DNA from: Rhizobium sp. 2MFCol3.1
Lineage (GTDB): Bacteria; Pseudomonadota; Alphaproteobacteria; Rhizobiales; Rhizobiaceae
NCBI RefSeq assembly: GCF_000377565.1
Contig: NZ_KB898356.1
Coordinates: forward strand, 425,142 to 489,141
Length of the DNA stretch: 64,000 nt
Reading direction: 5' to 3'
Shown: one piece after another, positions 1 through 7,017 of the stretch
Layout of the letters: each line of letters starts with the position of its first letter
Numbering within the stretch: position 1 is the first letter of the stretch
Notes under the pieces: model-generated
Told to the model about the DNA's origin: nothing
The model's database searches: none
What the model saw: only the letters and a program-made list of their open reading frames with translations
Translations under genes and position numbers: made by a program

Positions 1-514
1 GCTCCGGCCCGCCGCCGATCTTGGAGAAGATGCGGCGATAGGTGACCGCCGTCTTGTCGGAAACGATCTCGACGGCATGGAAGAAATCGCCAAGGCCGGA
101 CTGCGCCAGCTTGCGCTCCTGATCGAACAGGTCGCCCTTGGTGATCAGCACGAGCAGGTAATGGTCGGAAAGGGCGGCCAGCGTCTCGCGCACTTCGGGC
201 AGCGTCTCGACCGGATGCGACAGCAGATCCCGGCCGGTATCGAGGATTTGCGCGATCACCGAAGCCGGCACGTTGCCTTCGGTAATCTCGATTGCCGTCT
301 CGATCATCGACAGCGTGAAGCCTTTGATGCCAAAGCCATAATGCTGGAGATTGCGCGTCTCGGCAGCCAGTAGCCGCTCCGAAACCACCGTACCCTCGGC
401 ATAGTCCGAGAGCAGTTCGGTGAAGTGGGTTTCCGTCAGCCGGTAGAATTGCTCGTTCTGCCACAGCGTGTCGTCGGCATCGAAGCCGATCGTGGTCAGC
501 GTGCGGGTCGTCAT
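1..514 (-). CDS. HAD-family hydrolase, C-terminus cut by window edge
   Basis: Reading the minus strand from an ATG at 514 gives an open frame of 171 codons that runs off the window start. The N-terminus carries GFDADDTLW, the HAD motif I with nucleophile Asp and acid/base Asp two residues later. A later LVLITKGD fits motif II (Thr followed by a small/basic residue). The helical segment between them is a typical C1-type cap. HAD hydrolases of this kind remove phosphate from small metabolites in the cytoplasm; the substrate cannot be told. Motifs III and IV lie outside the window. The gene follows the TadE-like genes on the same strand after a 64-base gap, so it could be co-transcribed. Confidence 0.85.
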   Translation of the reverse strand, partial: MTTRTLTTIGFDADDTLWQNEQFYRLTETHFTELLSDYAEGTVVSERLLAAETRNLQHYGFGIKGFTLSMIETAIEITEGNVPASVIAQILDTGRDLLSHPVETLPEVRETLAALSDHYLLVLITKGDLFDQERKLAQSGLGDFFHAVEIVSDKTAVTYRRIFSKIGGGPE

Positions 515-578
515 GGGCGCACCCCCTTGTTCATTCAAAACAATTAGGAGCCTCTCGCCCTCGCCGCAAGGGATGGCG

Positions 579-1106
579 TCACTGATAGACGATGGCGCCG
601 ATGAAGCGCGGGCGCGAGAAGGCGGTTTCCGCGAACGTCATGCTGCCGAAGCCCATGATGTTCGACATCGTCGTGTAATCGGCAGCACCCTCGACATAAA
701 TCACCGAGTCGCCATCCGTCAGTTGCGGCAGCGTCGAGCTGCTCAGAACCTGTGCCTTCAACAGACCGGCCGTGCCGCTCTCCTTCGTCCAGTCCAGCTT
801 ATAGACCCCGGCGGTCTTCTTGATGCTGGAAATCCGAAGCGCGATCGGGGCCGTGCTGTTCTGCTGCAGATGCGTGAAGACGCTGTAGAGGTTGGACACG
901 AAGGTATTGTCGATCGAGGTTTGCCGCGAGATCACGTCGGCGACGATCCCATTGGCCTGCACGATATTCTGGTAGGTCCGGTACATGTCGAACACCGTGA
1001 TGCTCGCCAGGAAGAAGAACAGCAGGATCGGCGCGAGAAGGGCGAATTCGATCGCGGATGCGCCGGAGCGCTCGCGGATCAGGCGGGAAAGGGCGTGCTT
1101 CAACAT
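579..1106 (-). CDS. TadE-like pilus assembly protein
   Basis: 175 residues. A short basic N-terminus is followed by GASAIEFALLAP (residues 15-26) and a strongly hydrophobic segment. This is the TadE signature (Gly, then Glu-Phe-Ala, then a single membrane helix), with the rest periplasmic. TadE-like proteins are minor pseudopilins or accessory proteins of Flp/Tad pilus systems. The start was chosen because its ATG overlaps the stop of the upstream TadE-like gene by one base (TGATG), which indicates translational coupling; a longer open frame exists but runs through the upstream gene. It is the last gene of a three-gene minus-strand set. Confidence 0.85.
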   Translation of the reverse strand: MLKHALSRLIRERSGASAIEFALLAPILLFFFLASITVFDMYRTYQNIVQANGIVADVISRQTSIDNTFVSNLYSVFTHLQQNSTAPIALRISSIKKTAGVYKLDWTKESGTAGLLKAQVLSSSTLPQLTDGDSVIYVEGAADYTTMSNIMGFGSMTFAETAFSRPRFIGAIVYQ

Positions 1107-1636
1107 CAGGTCGGCTCGTTGACGAAGGCAAAGCTGGAGGTCAGCTGGATGGCGCCGGTGTTGTCCTTGGGAAAACTCAGGCCGAAGCCGAGCCCCGGTA
1201 CCAGCGGATCGACGACATAACAGGCGCGGGTGAAGATGATCTGCGACGGCTGACCGGAATTGTAGCTGGTGACAGGATCGATGGCGACGGAGCGGTCGAC
1301 GCAGGGTGTGCCCGTCGTCGGGAAGTCCGAAGCTTTGGCCACCGGCGTGAACTCGATGCGGATCGACTTGGCGCAATCGCTAAGAATGATCGCCTCCTTG
1401 CACACCAACGTCTTGAAGTCAGCATAGGTCATCTTGGCGCCGTTGATCTGTAGCGCGCGCGAGCTGCGACTGACGGCGCGGTCGAGCATGATCGACTGCG
1501 TCATGATCCAGCCCGCCTCGAAGATCGAGAAGATGACGGCGAAGACGATCGGCGCCAGGATGGCGAACTCGATCGCCGCCGCGCCCTTGCTGTCACCGAA
1601 AAGCCGGCGCGCGCTACTGAAAAAGGCCAATCTCAT
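1106..1636 (-). CDS. TadE-like pilus assembly protein (second copy)
   Basis: 176 residues, with GAAAIEFAILAP near residues 18-29 and one N-terminal membrane helix, as in TadE. It has several cysteines in the periplasmic part (VCKEA, SDCAKS, TPCVDRS, RACYVV), which could form disulphides. Its ATG overlaps the TAA of the VWA gene by one base (TAATG), and its own stop overlaps the next ATG in the same way, so the three genes form a tightly coupled unit. Two TadE-like proteins beside a TadG-like protein is a common rhizobial arrangement. No ATPase, secretin or Flp pilin gene is in the window. Confidence 0.85.
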   Translation of the reverse strand: MRLAFFSSARRLFGDSKGAAAIEFAILAPIVFAVIFSIFEAGWIMTQSIMLDRAVSRSSRALQINGAKMTYADFKTLVCKEAIILSDCAKSIRIEFTPVAKASDFPTTGTPCVDRSVAIDPVTSYNSGQPSQIIFTRACYVVDPLVPGLGFGLSFPKDNTGAIQLTSSFAFVNEPT

Positions 1637-2979
1637 TACTGCGTCAGTCTCAATTTGCGGATCGATGTCGAGATCGACTTGAATGCGTCGCCGATACCGG
1701 AGCCGGAGGCCTGGTAGAAGTGGGCGGAGCTCGTCGCGCAGTTCTTCATGGCATTGATCGCCGTGGTGTCGCTGCCGAGTTCGAATCCGATGGTGAAGAT
1801 GGTGATGCCCTTGCCCTTGGCGGTCGTGCAGATATTGCTCAAGTAGGTCGCCGTGTTGCCTGACATCGTGTAGTTGCTCGGGCTGAGATCCGGAGAGCGC
1901 TTGTAGTCGTTCGGGCGGAACTGCGCGGTGATCACGCCATCCGTCATCAAGACGAGCACCTTCATCGTATCGGCATCGCTGAAGCTCGAAGGGCGGTTGG
2001 AGAACTTCGAGGACATCTGCCCACTCGCGATCGCCGCCTGGACGATGCTGGATGAAGCCGGATTGAGCAGCATGTAGCCCCACTGCATGGCGTTCTGCGT
2101 GCCGGTGCCGTCATAGAGCTGCAGCGCGCTCAGCCGGGCTTTGAGGTAGGTCGCGTCATTGGAGAAATAGGTGATCGCGTCCTCTTCGCCGGGACACCAC
2201 CACCATCTCTTTTCCTTGTCCGTCGTGTTGTAGTTCCAGTTCGTGAAGATCGGCAGGTTCGACCGAGCCTTGAAGCTCGGGATCGCATCGCTGCCAAAGC
2301 CGGCATTGTCGAGCTCGAAGCAAGATCCCTTGTAGGTTGGATCCTTGGTCGGCTGCGCCTGACCGGTGAGGCGCGTGCCGCCGAGCTTGTCGAAGACCGC
2401 GGAACCCACGTTGACGTGGCCCGCATAGGGCACGACGCTGATCGTCGTATAGTCCTTGGTGTCGTCTGTCAGGATCTGGTCGATGAACTGTTGCGAGGCG
2501 ATCTTCAGGTTCTTGATCTTGCTGCCCACCATCGAGCCGGACATGTCGAGCATCAGCGACAGCTCGATATTCTGCTTGGCCTCTTCGGCGCTCGACGCTG
2601 TCTTGATCGTCAACGTCTTGACGCCGGCCAGATGCATGAAGGCGGTATTGATCGTGTAGGAGGCGTTGGCCGAGATCTTGCGCGAGTTCATCGCCGTCGC
2701 CTCGGAAAAGTCGATGGCCACGTCGGCGCCGTAAGGGAGATTGTTCATGTAGCTTTTAAGGACGTCGGCGGTCTTCTGCCTCTGCGACAGTGAGGCAGCG
2801 GCCAGCACGCCGCGATCGAGACCATCCTGCATTTCCACGCGTACCGCTTCATAGCGCGCGAGATCGACCCCGGCGCCACCGGCCAAGACCATTGGCACGA
2901 AAAGCAGCGCGACTATCATCGCCACGTTGCCGCGCTTATTGCGCAGCAGTGAACTCACAAGCTGAATCAAGAATGTCAT
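1636..2979 (-). CDS. TadG-like protein with von Willebrand factor A domain
   Basis: 447 residues. The N-terminus has RGNVAMIVALLFVPMVL, the TadE/TadG-type membrane segment (about residues 16-33). A von Willebrand A domain begins near residue 138, with an intact MIDAS motif DMSGSM at residues 145-150. Later blocks VLVLMTDGV and IFTIGFEL fit further VWA strands. TadG-type proteins are anchored in the inner membrane with the VWA domain in the periplasm and are linked to Flp pilus assembly or stability. It is the first gene of the set, so the promoter should lie upstream of 2979. Confidence 0.85.
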   Translation of the reverse strand: MTFLIQLVSSLLRNKRGNVAMIVALLFVPMVLAGGAGVDLARYEAVRVEMQDGLDRGVLAAASLSQRQKTADVLKSYMNNLPYGADVAIDFSEATAMNSRKISANASYTINTAFMHLAGVKTLTIKTASSAEEAKQNIELSLMLDMSGSMVGSKIKNLKIASQQFIDQILTDDTKDYTTISVVPYAGHVNVGSAVFDKLGGTRLTGQAQPTKDPTYKGSCFELDNAGFGSDAIPSFKARSNLPIFTNWNYNTTDKEKRWWWCPGEEDAITYFSNDATYLKARLSALQLYDGTGTQNAMQWGYMLLNPASSSIVQAAIASGQMSSKFSNRPSSFSDADTMKVLVLMTDGVITAQFRPNDYKRSPDLSPSNYTMSGNTATYLSNICTTAKGKGITIFTIGFELGSDTTAINAMKNCATSSAHFYQASGSGIGDAFKSISTSIRKLRLTQ

Positions 2980-3307
2980 GATTGCCCCCGCATCTGGGAG
3001 GATTGTTTAGGTGGATATCAATTAGAATTTTATGAATCCGCGTGGAAAGTGCAGTAAATACAATCACTAAGAGCGTGAATTGCAGGGTGCAATCACGGTT
3101 GCGCGCCAATGAGTTGCGGGCGTCCGATATGGCTGCAACCCCTGCGTACCGCGCGAACCGTTGAAACCGAGCGCGCGCAACTTATGTCTGATGGGTTCAT
3201 GCCTGAAGCAGGCGCGGCCATGCCAGCGCCGCGCCGCCAAAAATCATAGAACCGGGATCATTCCCTCCGCCGGTTTCACGGCGGTCCTCACAAGGAAACG
3301 TTTGACC
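2980..3307. other. Intergenic region between divergent genes
   Basis: This stretch separates the TadG-like gene (minus) from the aldo/keto reductase (plus) and must hold both promoters. The first part (about 2995-3075) is noticeably AT-richer than its surroundings. I see no convincing coding frame, long dyad or repeat. A longer open frame upstream of the reductase begins at 3161, but its first 49 codons look like read-through of non-coding sequence. Confidence 0.5.
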
Positions 3308-4357
3308 ATGCGTTACAACCAGCTTGGAAATACCGGCCTGTTCGTCTCCGAAATCTGCCTGGGCACCATGACCTTCGGCGCCGCCGACGACAAAAGCCCG
3401 TGGGGCGCCATTGCCGACGTCGATCAGAAGGCGGCCGATGCGATCGTCGAGCGGTCGCTTTCTGCGGGCGTCAATTTCATCGACACCGCCGACGTCTATT
3501 CCTTCGGCGACTCCGAGAAGCTGCTCGGCCAGTCGCTGAAGAACCTCGGCGTCGCCCGCAAGGATGTCGTCATCGCCACCAAGGTCTATGGCGCGATGGG
3601 CGACAAGCCGAACGATCGCGGCGCCTCGCGCGGCCACATCATGGATTCGGTCGAAAAGAGCCTCGAGCGCCTGCAGACCGATCATATCGATCTCTACCAG
3701 ATCCACGGCACCGACAGCGTCACCCCGATCGACGAGACGCTGCGCGCGATGGACGATCTCGTCTCGCGCGGCTTGGTGCGCTATGTCGGCGTCTCCAACT
3801 GGCAGGCCTGGCGCATCGCCAAGGCGCTTGGGATTTCGGAGCGTCGCGGCTTCGCTCGCTTCGAGACCGTGCAGGCCTATTACTCCATCGCCGGCCGCGA
3901 TCTCGAGCGCGACATCGTGCCGATGATGAACGAGGAGAAGGTCGGGCTGATGGTCTGGTCGCCGCTCGCCGGCGGCTTGCTGTCGGGCAAATACGGCCCC
4001 GGCGCGCCCGGCAACGGCGAAGGCCGCCGCGCCGCCTTCGACTTCCCGCCTGTCGACAAGGACCGCGCCTGGGCCTGCGTCGCCGTCATGCGCGAGATCG
4101 CCGAAAAGCACGGCGTAAGCGTCGCCACCGTGGCGCTCGCCTATGTGCTTGCGAAGCCTTTCGTGACGACTGTCATCATCGGCGCCAAGCGCATCGAACA
4201 GCTCGACCAGAACCTCGCCGCCGTCGGACTGAAGCTCGATGCCGATGACCTGAAGAAGCTGGACGAGGTAAGCGAACTGGCCCCCGAATATCCCGGCTGG
4301 ATGCTCTCCCGCCAAGGCGCCGGCCGCCGCCCCGCGCCGTTCGAACCGAAGGCCTGA
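3308..4357 (+). CDS. Aldo/keto reductase
   Basis: 349 residues. The N-terminus MRYNQLGNTGLFVSEICLG is typical of the family. The catalytic tetrad can be seen: Asp in FIDTADVYSFGDSE with Tyr (AD-x-Y), Lys in VIATKVYG, and His in DLYQIHGTD. The C-terminal NADPH-binding part includes VTTVIIGAK. It probably reduces carbonyls with NADPH in the cytoplasm; the substrate is unknown. The start at 3308 is favoured because AAGGAAA lies just upstream and the homology-like sequence begins here, although the frame is open from 3161. A hairpin follows the gene. Confidence 0.9.
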   Translation: MRYNQLGNTGLFVSEICLGTMTFGAADDKSPWGAIADVDQKAADAIVERSLSAGVNFIDTADVYSFGDSEKLLGQSLKNLGVARKDVVIATKVYGAMGDKPNDRGASRGHIMDSVEKSLERLQTDHIDLYQIHGTDSVTPIDETLRAMDDLVSRGLVRYVGVSNWQAWRIAKALGISERRGFARFETVQAYYSIAGRDLERDIVPMMNEEKVGLMVWSPLAGGLLSGKYGPGAPGNGEGRRAAFDFPPVDKDRAWACVAVMREIAEKHGVSVATVALAYVLAKPFVTTVIIGAKRIEQLDQNLAAVGLKLDADDLKKLDEVSELAPEYPGWMLSRQGAGRRPAPFEPKA

Positions 4358-4370
4358 TCACAATCGAAAC

Positions 4371-4401
4371 GCTGGACGCCGAGGCAAACCCGGCGTCCAG
4401 C
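4371..4401. terminator. Hairpin between convergent genes, probable bidirectional terminator
   Basis: A perfect 11-bp inverted repeat (GCTGGACGCCG / CGGCGTCCAGC) with a 9-base loop lies between the stops of the aldo/keto reductase and the DUF305 gene. The T-run is weak on both strands, so termination is likely but not certain. Confidence 0.6.
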
Positions 4402-4421
4402 ATATAACTGCGGAGGCGACC

Positions 4422-4799
4422 TTACTTGGCGTGCGCCTTCAACCACGCCTGCATTTCGGTGATCTCGGCCTCCTGCGCCTTGATTACGCCCTCCGCCAGC
4501 TTGCGCATCTCGGGATCCTTCCCGTATTGCAGCTCCACCTTGGCCATGTCGATCGCCCCTTGGTGGTGGGCGATCATTCCGCGCACGAAGTCGATATCGG
4601 CGTCGCCGCTGTATTCGATCATCATGTCCTTGTGCATCTTGTTGTTGGCCTCGGAAAAGGCGTGGCTGGACGGGCTGTGGTCGCCCATCGGCATGCTCAT
4701 GTCCATATCCATCGGCTTGTCCTCCGCGCGTGCGGGAAGAGCGATGAACGAGAGGCCGGCGATAAGACCGGTCGTGAGAGTGAGTAGCTTCAGAGACAT
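4422..4799 (-). CDS. DUF305-family periplasmic protein, probable copper binding
   Basis: 125 residues. There is a signal peptide ending near LPARA-ED, then a Met/His-rich stretch (MDMDMSMPMGDHS), then a helical DUF305 body with DFVRGMIAHHQGAIDMAKVEL and repeated Glu/His residues. DUF305 proteins have a ferritin-like fold, and several members (CopM type) bind copper in the periplasm. The Met-rich N-terminus supports metal binding here. A good ribosome site (GAGGAAGGAT) precedes the ATG. It follows a small Cys/His/Met-rich gene on the same strand after 73 bases. Function is inferred from family and composition. Confidence 0.85.
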   Translation of the reverse strand: MSLKLLTLTTGLIAGLSFIALPARAEDKPMDMDMSMPMGDHSPSSHAFSEANNKMHKDMMIEYSGDADIDFVRGMIAHHQGAIDMAKVELQYGKDPEMRKLAEGVIKAQEAEITEMQAWLKAHAK

Positions 4800-4872
4800 G
4801 GGATATCCTTCCTCAGTCTGGCAATGAAAGTCCGATGCGGCGTATCGTGCCGCGTTTCTCAGGGGCTTGATG

Positions 4873-5247
4873 TCAGATCAGTCGGGGAGGGGGCGCCTGC
4901 GGCGCCGGCCGCGCGCCGGGAAAGGCAAGCGCGATCGCCGGCGAGGGATAGGAAAACGCCTGCTTGCCATCGGCATCAACGATCACATCGACGGGCACGA
5001 CCAGACAGGCGGAACAGAGCGGCATATGCGCCATGCCGCCGGCAGCACACGGGCTCTTCTCCTGCGCGGAGACCTTGGCGGTCTCGCCCATATCCATGCC
5101 CTGCATATGATGATGCGGCTTGCCGGCAGCCATGTCGACAGCGGCAGGCTGGCTCATCGACGCGCACATTGGACATCCAGCCCACGCGAACATCGTTCCG
5201 TAGGTCAACCACGCCAGCATCATCGTCGCGATAGAGAAAAGCCGCAT
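4873..5247 (-). CDS. Small Cys/His/Met-rich exported protein, possible metal binding
   Basis: 124 residues, not recognised as a named family. An N-terminal hydrophobic segment (MRLFSIATMMLAWLTYGTMFAWA) looks like a signal peptide. Then come CPMCASM, HHHMQGMDMGE, CAAGGMAHMPLCSACL and a proline-rich end. The CxxC pairs and His/Met runs suggest copper or another soft metal; the layout recalls DUF2946-type proteins, but the match is loose. The DUF305 gene lies downstream on the same strand, so the two probably act together in the periplasm. This is inference from composition and neighbourhood. Confidence 0.65.
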   Translation of the reverse strand: MRLFSIATMMLAWLTYGTMFAWAGCPMCASMSQPAAVDMAAGKPHHHMQGMDMGETAKVSAQEKSPCAAGGMAHMPLCSACLVVPVDVIVDADGKQAFSYPSPAIALAFPGARPAPQAPPPRLI

Positions 5248-5296
5248 TGGTCAAACATAGGCAAGCGCGCTACCGCTGCCAAGACGTCGCGTCGCG

Positions 5297-5611
5297 CTAA
5301 TCGAGCTTGGCCGCCTTGCGTAACGCATCGTTGATCCGCCCCTGCCACCCCTTGCCGGTCGCCTTGAACGCGTCGATCACATCAGGATCGAGCCTCAGCG
5401 ATATCTGCCGCTTCGGGCTTTCCACCGCGGGCCGCCCTCGCGAACGCCGGATGCTCTCGGCAAGCTCGGGGAAAACCTCGGCAAAGGGACGCGCCTTCTT
5501 GAAGTCCTCTTCGGTCCATTCGGGGTTGTCGCCGACCTCGTCCCAGTCGTCCTTGGAGTAGCCGCGCCCTTCCTTAAATTCGATCTGCAGCTCAGTCTTC
5601 TTCGCTGTCAT
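5297..5611 (-). CDS. brnA: BrnA-family antitoxin
   Basis: 104 residues. The C-terminus reads PKRQISLRLDPDVIDAFKATGKGWQGRINDALRKA, a ribbon-helix-helix DNA-binding domain. The acidic N-terminal part (DDWDEVGDNPEWTEEDFKKARPF) is typical of BrnA and would wrap the toxin. The ATG at 5611 lies inside the end of the toxin gene (20-base overlap), so the two are translationally coupled. BrnA neutralises BrnT and represses the operon together with it. Toxin before antitoxin is the usual brnTA order. Confidence 0.92.
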   Translation of the reverse strand: MTAKKTELQIEFKEGRGYSKDDWDEVGDNPEWTEEDFKKARPFAEVFPELAESIRRSRGRPAVESPKRQISLRLDPDVIDAFKATGKGWQGRINDALRKAAKLD

Positions 5612-5855
5612 CCAGCAACCTCCTCTCGCTCTTGCGCGCCGGGCGCATCGAGATAACGGAAATGCCCTCCGAGCCCAGCACCGCGAACACCACGGCGATC
5701 GAGCCATCGGCAAAGCGCCCGATCGCCATCAGGCGCCCGCGCTTGGCCGGCCGCAATAGCGCACCGAGAAAGAACACCTCGTCGAGATCGGCGAAGTCGA
5801 GCCCATGCTTGTCAAGGTTGGCAAGCCGTTTCGGCTCATCCCAAACGATCTTCAT
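5592..5855 (-). CDS. brnT: BrnT-family ribonuclease toxin
   Basis: 87 residues. The start KIVWDEPKRLANLDKHGLDFADLDEVF and the end ISVISMRPARKSERR match BrnT, a RelE-like ribonuclease of type II toxin-antitoxin systems. The conserved pattern W-D-x-x-K-x-x-x-N-x-x-K-H-G-(L/V)-x-F is present with Arg in place of Lys at one position (EPKRLANLDKHG). It is the first gene of the pair and lies just downstream of an AT-rich operator-like region. The length is normal for the family and no disruption is seen, so the toxin is likely active. Confidence 0.93.
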   Translation of the reverse strand: MKIVWDEPKRLANLDKHGLDFADLDEVFFLGALLRPAKRGRLMAIGRFADGSIAVVFAVLGSEGISVISMRPARKSERRLLDDSEED

Positions 5856-5878
5856 CGATACGATATCGCAAAATAAAA

Positions 5879-5907
5879 GTGATACAATAAATCTTTGATT
5901 GCATCAC
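5879..5907. promoter_or_regulatory. Dyad upstream of brnTA, candidate autoregulatory operator
   Basis: GTGATACAAT, 9 bases, ATTGCATCAC: a near-perfect inverted repeat (9 of 10 positions) in the AT-rich gap before brnT. CGATATC motifs also flank it at 5861 and 5907. BrnA family proteins repress their own promoter, so this is the natural operator candidate. Assignment is inferred. Confidence 0.5.
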
Positions 5908-5920
5908 GATATCTTGCAAT

Positions 5921-6676
5921 TCACCAGGCTGCAATCACCCGATGGATCACTTGGTAGTCCGGGCTTTCCTCGCCTATCGGCACCACCGGCCAAGCCCACG
6001 CCGCCCGCGCCTCTGGCACAATAACCCCATGCATCAGGTCGCTCTCTTCATGGGGCTTTCCGTTGCGATCGATCACGGCATAGGAGACGTCAGTGACGAG
6101 GCAGCTCTTGAACGGCATGCGCGACAGGCCGGAAAGATGCGCCGCAATCAGCTGCTCGACCGTATCCTCAGGCATCCGCTCCCGCTCGGCCTCGAACCGC
6201 CGCTGCACGCCGCGCCCGATCTGCGAGAGCAGATTGGCCGAAACCACGAGATCGAGATAGGGCACATTGCGCAGGAACCCCAGCGGCTCCGGCGTCTCGC
6301 CGGCCGCAAGCGTGTCATAGCCCGAGAGATCGCGCTCGATCAGCCGGACATTGCGATAAGCCTTGCGGCGCATCTTCATCCTCACCGTCGCGACATGCAC
6401 GAGATCGATCAGAACAACGGTATCGAAGCTGGCCGCCAACTCTCGGATCGGCACATCGCGCAGCAAGCCCGATCCAAGAACCACGGCCGTCCGCCGCTGC
6501 TTGCAGCCCGCTATTGCCGCAAGGATCGCCCGCCTCGTATTCTCCTCATGCTCCGCCCACTGCCGGCTGCAGCGATTGGCGCGGGACCAGAGATTGACGG
6601 AGTATCGGATATATTTGCGGTGCGGCTTGCTGGTGAAGGGGAGGGTGGCTGCGTAGACGAGGGCTTCTGCGATCAT
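5921..6676 (-). CDS. Hypothetical protein with Rossmann-like (methyltransferase-like) core
   Basis: 251 residues, no family recognised with confidence. The middle has TAVVLGSGLLRDVPIRELAASFDTVVLIDLVH, a glycine loop followed by a strand ending in Asp, as in SAM-binding Rossmann folds, and later PYLDLVVSANLLSQI, which could be the motif IV-like strand. No signal peptide or membrane segment is evident. It lies 12 bases after the small RHH-like gene on the same strand, so the two are probably co-transcribed. The target of any methyl transfer is unknown, and catalytic activity is not shown by the sequence. Confidence 0.6.
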   Translation of the reverse strand: MIAEALVYAATLPFTSKPHRKYIRYSVNLWSRANRCSRQWAEHEENTRRAILAAIAGCKQRRTAVVLGSGLLRDVPIRELAASFDTVVLIDLVHVATVRMKMRRKAYRNVRLIERDLSGYDTLAAGETPEPLGFLRNVPYLDLVVSANLLSQIGRGVQRRFEAERERMPEDTVEQLIAAHLSGLSRMPFKSCLVTDVSYAVIDRNGKPHEESDLMHGVIVPEARAAWAWPVVPIGEESPDYQVIHRVIAAW

Positions 6677-6688
6677 GATCAGTCGAAG

Positions 6689-6889
6689 CTATTTCAACCC
6701 CCAGTTCGGATCATCCTTTGCCAGAAGTTCGTATTCGGCTTCTGCTACCTCCATGTCGGCGATATCCTCAAGATACTGCTCGATCACCTCATAGGCATAC
6801 TTCTCCACCGACATCTCGGCTTCGGCCGCATGTTCGCTCAACACACGGTATGATTCTTCCGACAATTCGACGGTGATGCGCTTGCCCAT
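6689..6889 (-). CDS. Small RHH-like protein, orphan antitoxin-type
   Basis: 66 residues. MGKRITVELSEESYRVLSEHAAEAEMSVEKYAYEVIEQYL reads as a beta strand followed by two helices, as in CopG/MetJ-type ribbon-helix-helix DNA-binding proteins, with an acidic tail (LEDIADMEVAEAEYE). Such proteins are usually antitoxins, but no recognisable toxin follows; the next gene is the 251-residue Rossmann-like protein. The ATG at 6889 was preferred to a longer open frame because the family-like sequence begins here. It is divergent from hisS. Confidence 0.6.
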   Translation of the reverse strand: MGKRITVELSEESYRVLSEHAAEAEMSVEKYAYEVIEQYLEDIADMEVAEAEYELLAKDDPNWGLK

Positions 6890-7017
6890 GGTTAAATCCT
6901 TTGCTGATACCAGGATAATAGCAGTCCGGCTTTGTGTTCGCCAGCCACCACCCTTGCCGCATCCGGCCCTTTCGGCTAGGAAACCGCCACTGTCACACTG
7001 AGCGGAAGACGTTGGAA

